64,000 bases of DNA from Microbacterium sp. 67-17 (lineage in GTDB: Bacteria > Actinomycetota > Actinomycetes > Actinomycetales > Microbacteriaceae): contig NZ_MKTR01000002.1 of the NCBI RefSeq assembly GCF_001898325.1, forward strand, positions 62,001 through 126,000. Reading direction: 5' to 3'. A program made the translations under genes and the position numbers. Of the stretch, positions 63,192 through 64,000 are shown in pieces (positions within the stretch are counted from its first letter, which is position 1; each line of letters begins with the position of its first letter). The notes under the pieces are model-generated. The model worked only from the letters and a program-made list of their open reading frames with translations. It made no database searches and was not told where the DNA came from.

Positions 63192-64000
63192 TCAGTTCGC
63201 GATGAAGTCGCGGGCCCACGTCGCCGTGGCCTCGAGACCGCCGAACGTGTACATGTGGAGCTTCACGGCGCCCACCGACGGGTCGGCGTCGAACAGACCG
63301 GCGAGATCGGAGACGAACTTGTCGGGACCCGCGGAGCCCATCAGGTTCGTGAGCGAGAAGCCGTACTTCTTGACGATCATCGCGTTGGCTCCCACGCCGA
63401 AGCGGGATGCGAAGGAGATGAGGCGCTTGATGCCGGCGGGGCCGGGTGTGCCCAGGCGGATCTGGGTGTCGATGCCCCGGTCGCGGACGCCCGCGATCCA
63501 CGCCATCACCGGGTCGGTGTCGAAGCTGAACTGCGTCAGGATGACGGACTCAAGCCCGGCATCCTTCAGTGCTGCGGACTTATCTTCGAGGTGGCGCCAC
63601 AGGACGTCAGTGGGGATGTCGGGGTGTCCCTCGGGGTAGCCGGCGATCGACACTTCCTTGACGCCGTACTGCTGCAGCACTCCCGAACGGATCATGGTGA
63701 GCGCGTCGGGGTACGGCCCCTCCGGCGTTGCGGGGTCACCGCCGACAGCGAACACGTGCTCGGTGGCGCCGATCTCGGCGAGAGCACTGAGGAATTCCTC
63801 GAGCTGCGCCTGGGATGCGATGCGCCGCGCGGAGATGTGGGGGACGGGGATGAACCCGAGCTCCTTGACGGCCTTGGCCGCAGCTACCCGCATCGGAAGG
63901 TCTTCGTTGCCGAGGAAGGTCACGTTGACCTTCGTGCCGGCAGGGATGAGCGGCGCGGCTTCGGTCAAGCCGACGACGTCCTTCTCCTTGCCCGTGATCT
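63192..64000 (-). CDS. Methylenetetrahydrofolate reductase-type protein, 5' end missing
   Basis: At least 269 residues are visible; the frame is open to the window edge (…ITGKEKDVVGLTEAAPLIPAG), so the start is outside. It has a TIM-barrel pattern with NVTFLGNED, VPHISARRI, VFAVGGDPATPEGPY and RLGTPGPAGIKRLI, matching MTHFR-like proteins associated with C1 and aromatic demethylation operons. In the reverse direction it could oxidise methyl-THF formed by LigM to methylene-THF. It is shorter and more divergent than the methionine-pathway MetF. It is the upstream member of the operon with purU and ligM. Confidence 0.85.
   Translation of the reverse strand, partial: ITGKEKDVVGLTEAAPLIPAGTKVNVTFLGNEDLPMRVAAAKAVKELGFIPVPHISARRIASQAQLEEFLSALAEIGATEHVFAVGGDPATPEGPYPDALTMIRSGVLQQYGVKEVSIAGYPEGHPDIPTDVLWRHLEDKSAALKDAGLESVILTQFSFDTDPVMAWIAGVRDRGIDTQIRLGTPGPAGIKRLISFASRFGVGANAMIVKKYGFSLTNLMGSAGPDKFVSDLAGLFDADPSVGAVKLHMYTFGGLEATATWARDFIAN

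Overview
The window is high-GC DNA with dense gene packing, pervasive leaderless starts and an HspR/HAIR heat-shock system. It also carries F420-type and LAL-type proteins, and GCATCC/GGATGC-type hexamers recur in coding sequence. This suggests a chromosomal segment of an actinobacterium, most likely Microbacteriaceae (Microbacterium-like). That placement is inferred from gene content and style, not from a marker gene. No rRNA, tRNA, CRISPR array, insertion sequence or phage gene was recognised.

Layout. 1-2592: the 3' end of dnaK, then grpE, a zinc-finger-less dnaJ and hspR. The HspR operator (HAIR) reappears at 22127-22153 in front of clpB, so the two loci form one heat-shock regulon. 2.7-17.4 kb: membrane and envelope genes (DUF998, CLC, SulP-STAS, K+ channel, two AI-2E-type exporters, SHOCT, DUF6325 and GAP-family proteins, a large cytoplasmic arylsulfatase) and a LAL-type LuxR regulator. 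17.5-22 kb: two coupled GT4 glycosyltransferases, a GlxA/AraC regulator and a lipoprotein. 22-34 kb: clpB, nitroreductase, LLM oxidoreductase, rraA, zwf, a GH15 enzyme, and an ABC exporter beside a two-component system.

34.1-38.1 kb: a compact natural-product locus. A type III polyketide synthase, a methyltransferase and an FAD monooxygenase form a tight operon that converges on a UbiA-type prenyltransferase. This is the best candidate for an undescribed system, possibly a methylated, hydroxylated and prenylated phenolic or quinone lipid. 38-55 kb: housekeeping and transport genes (xth, pntAB, pyrE, HAD, SDR, an mntH-mntR operon with a clear operator, a SPOUT methyltransferase, an FBP-domain protein with a short leader ORF, MATE, a 5'-truncated CLC, an M13 peptidase and a beta-lactamase-fold protein that has lost its catalytic residues).

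56-64 kb: probable aromatic and C1 metabolism. A PaaX-type regulator precedes a secreted DUF6351 protein with a strong promoter that overlaps a perfect palindrome. Next come a PadR regulator and an operon running metF-like, purU and a LigM-type tetrahydrofolate-dependent O-demethylase. This set fits removal of methoxy groups from lignin-type aromatics, with the C1 unit recycled through folate.

Between genes, mostly convergent pairs, lie long perfect hairpins. At least one dispersed family of nested palindromes occurs at 9421-9491 and 60748-60820, with related elements at 43499-43634 and 46152-46212.
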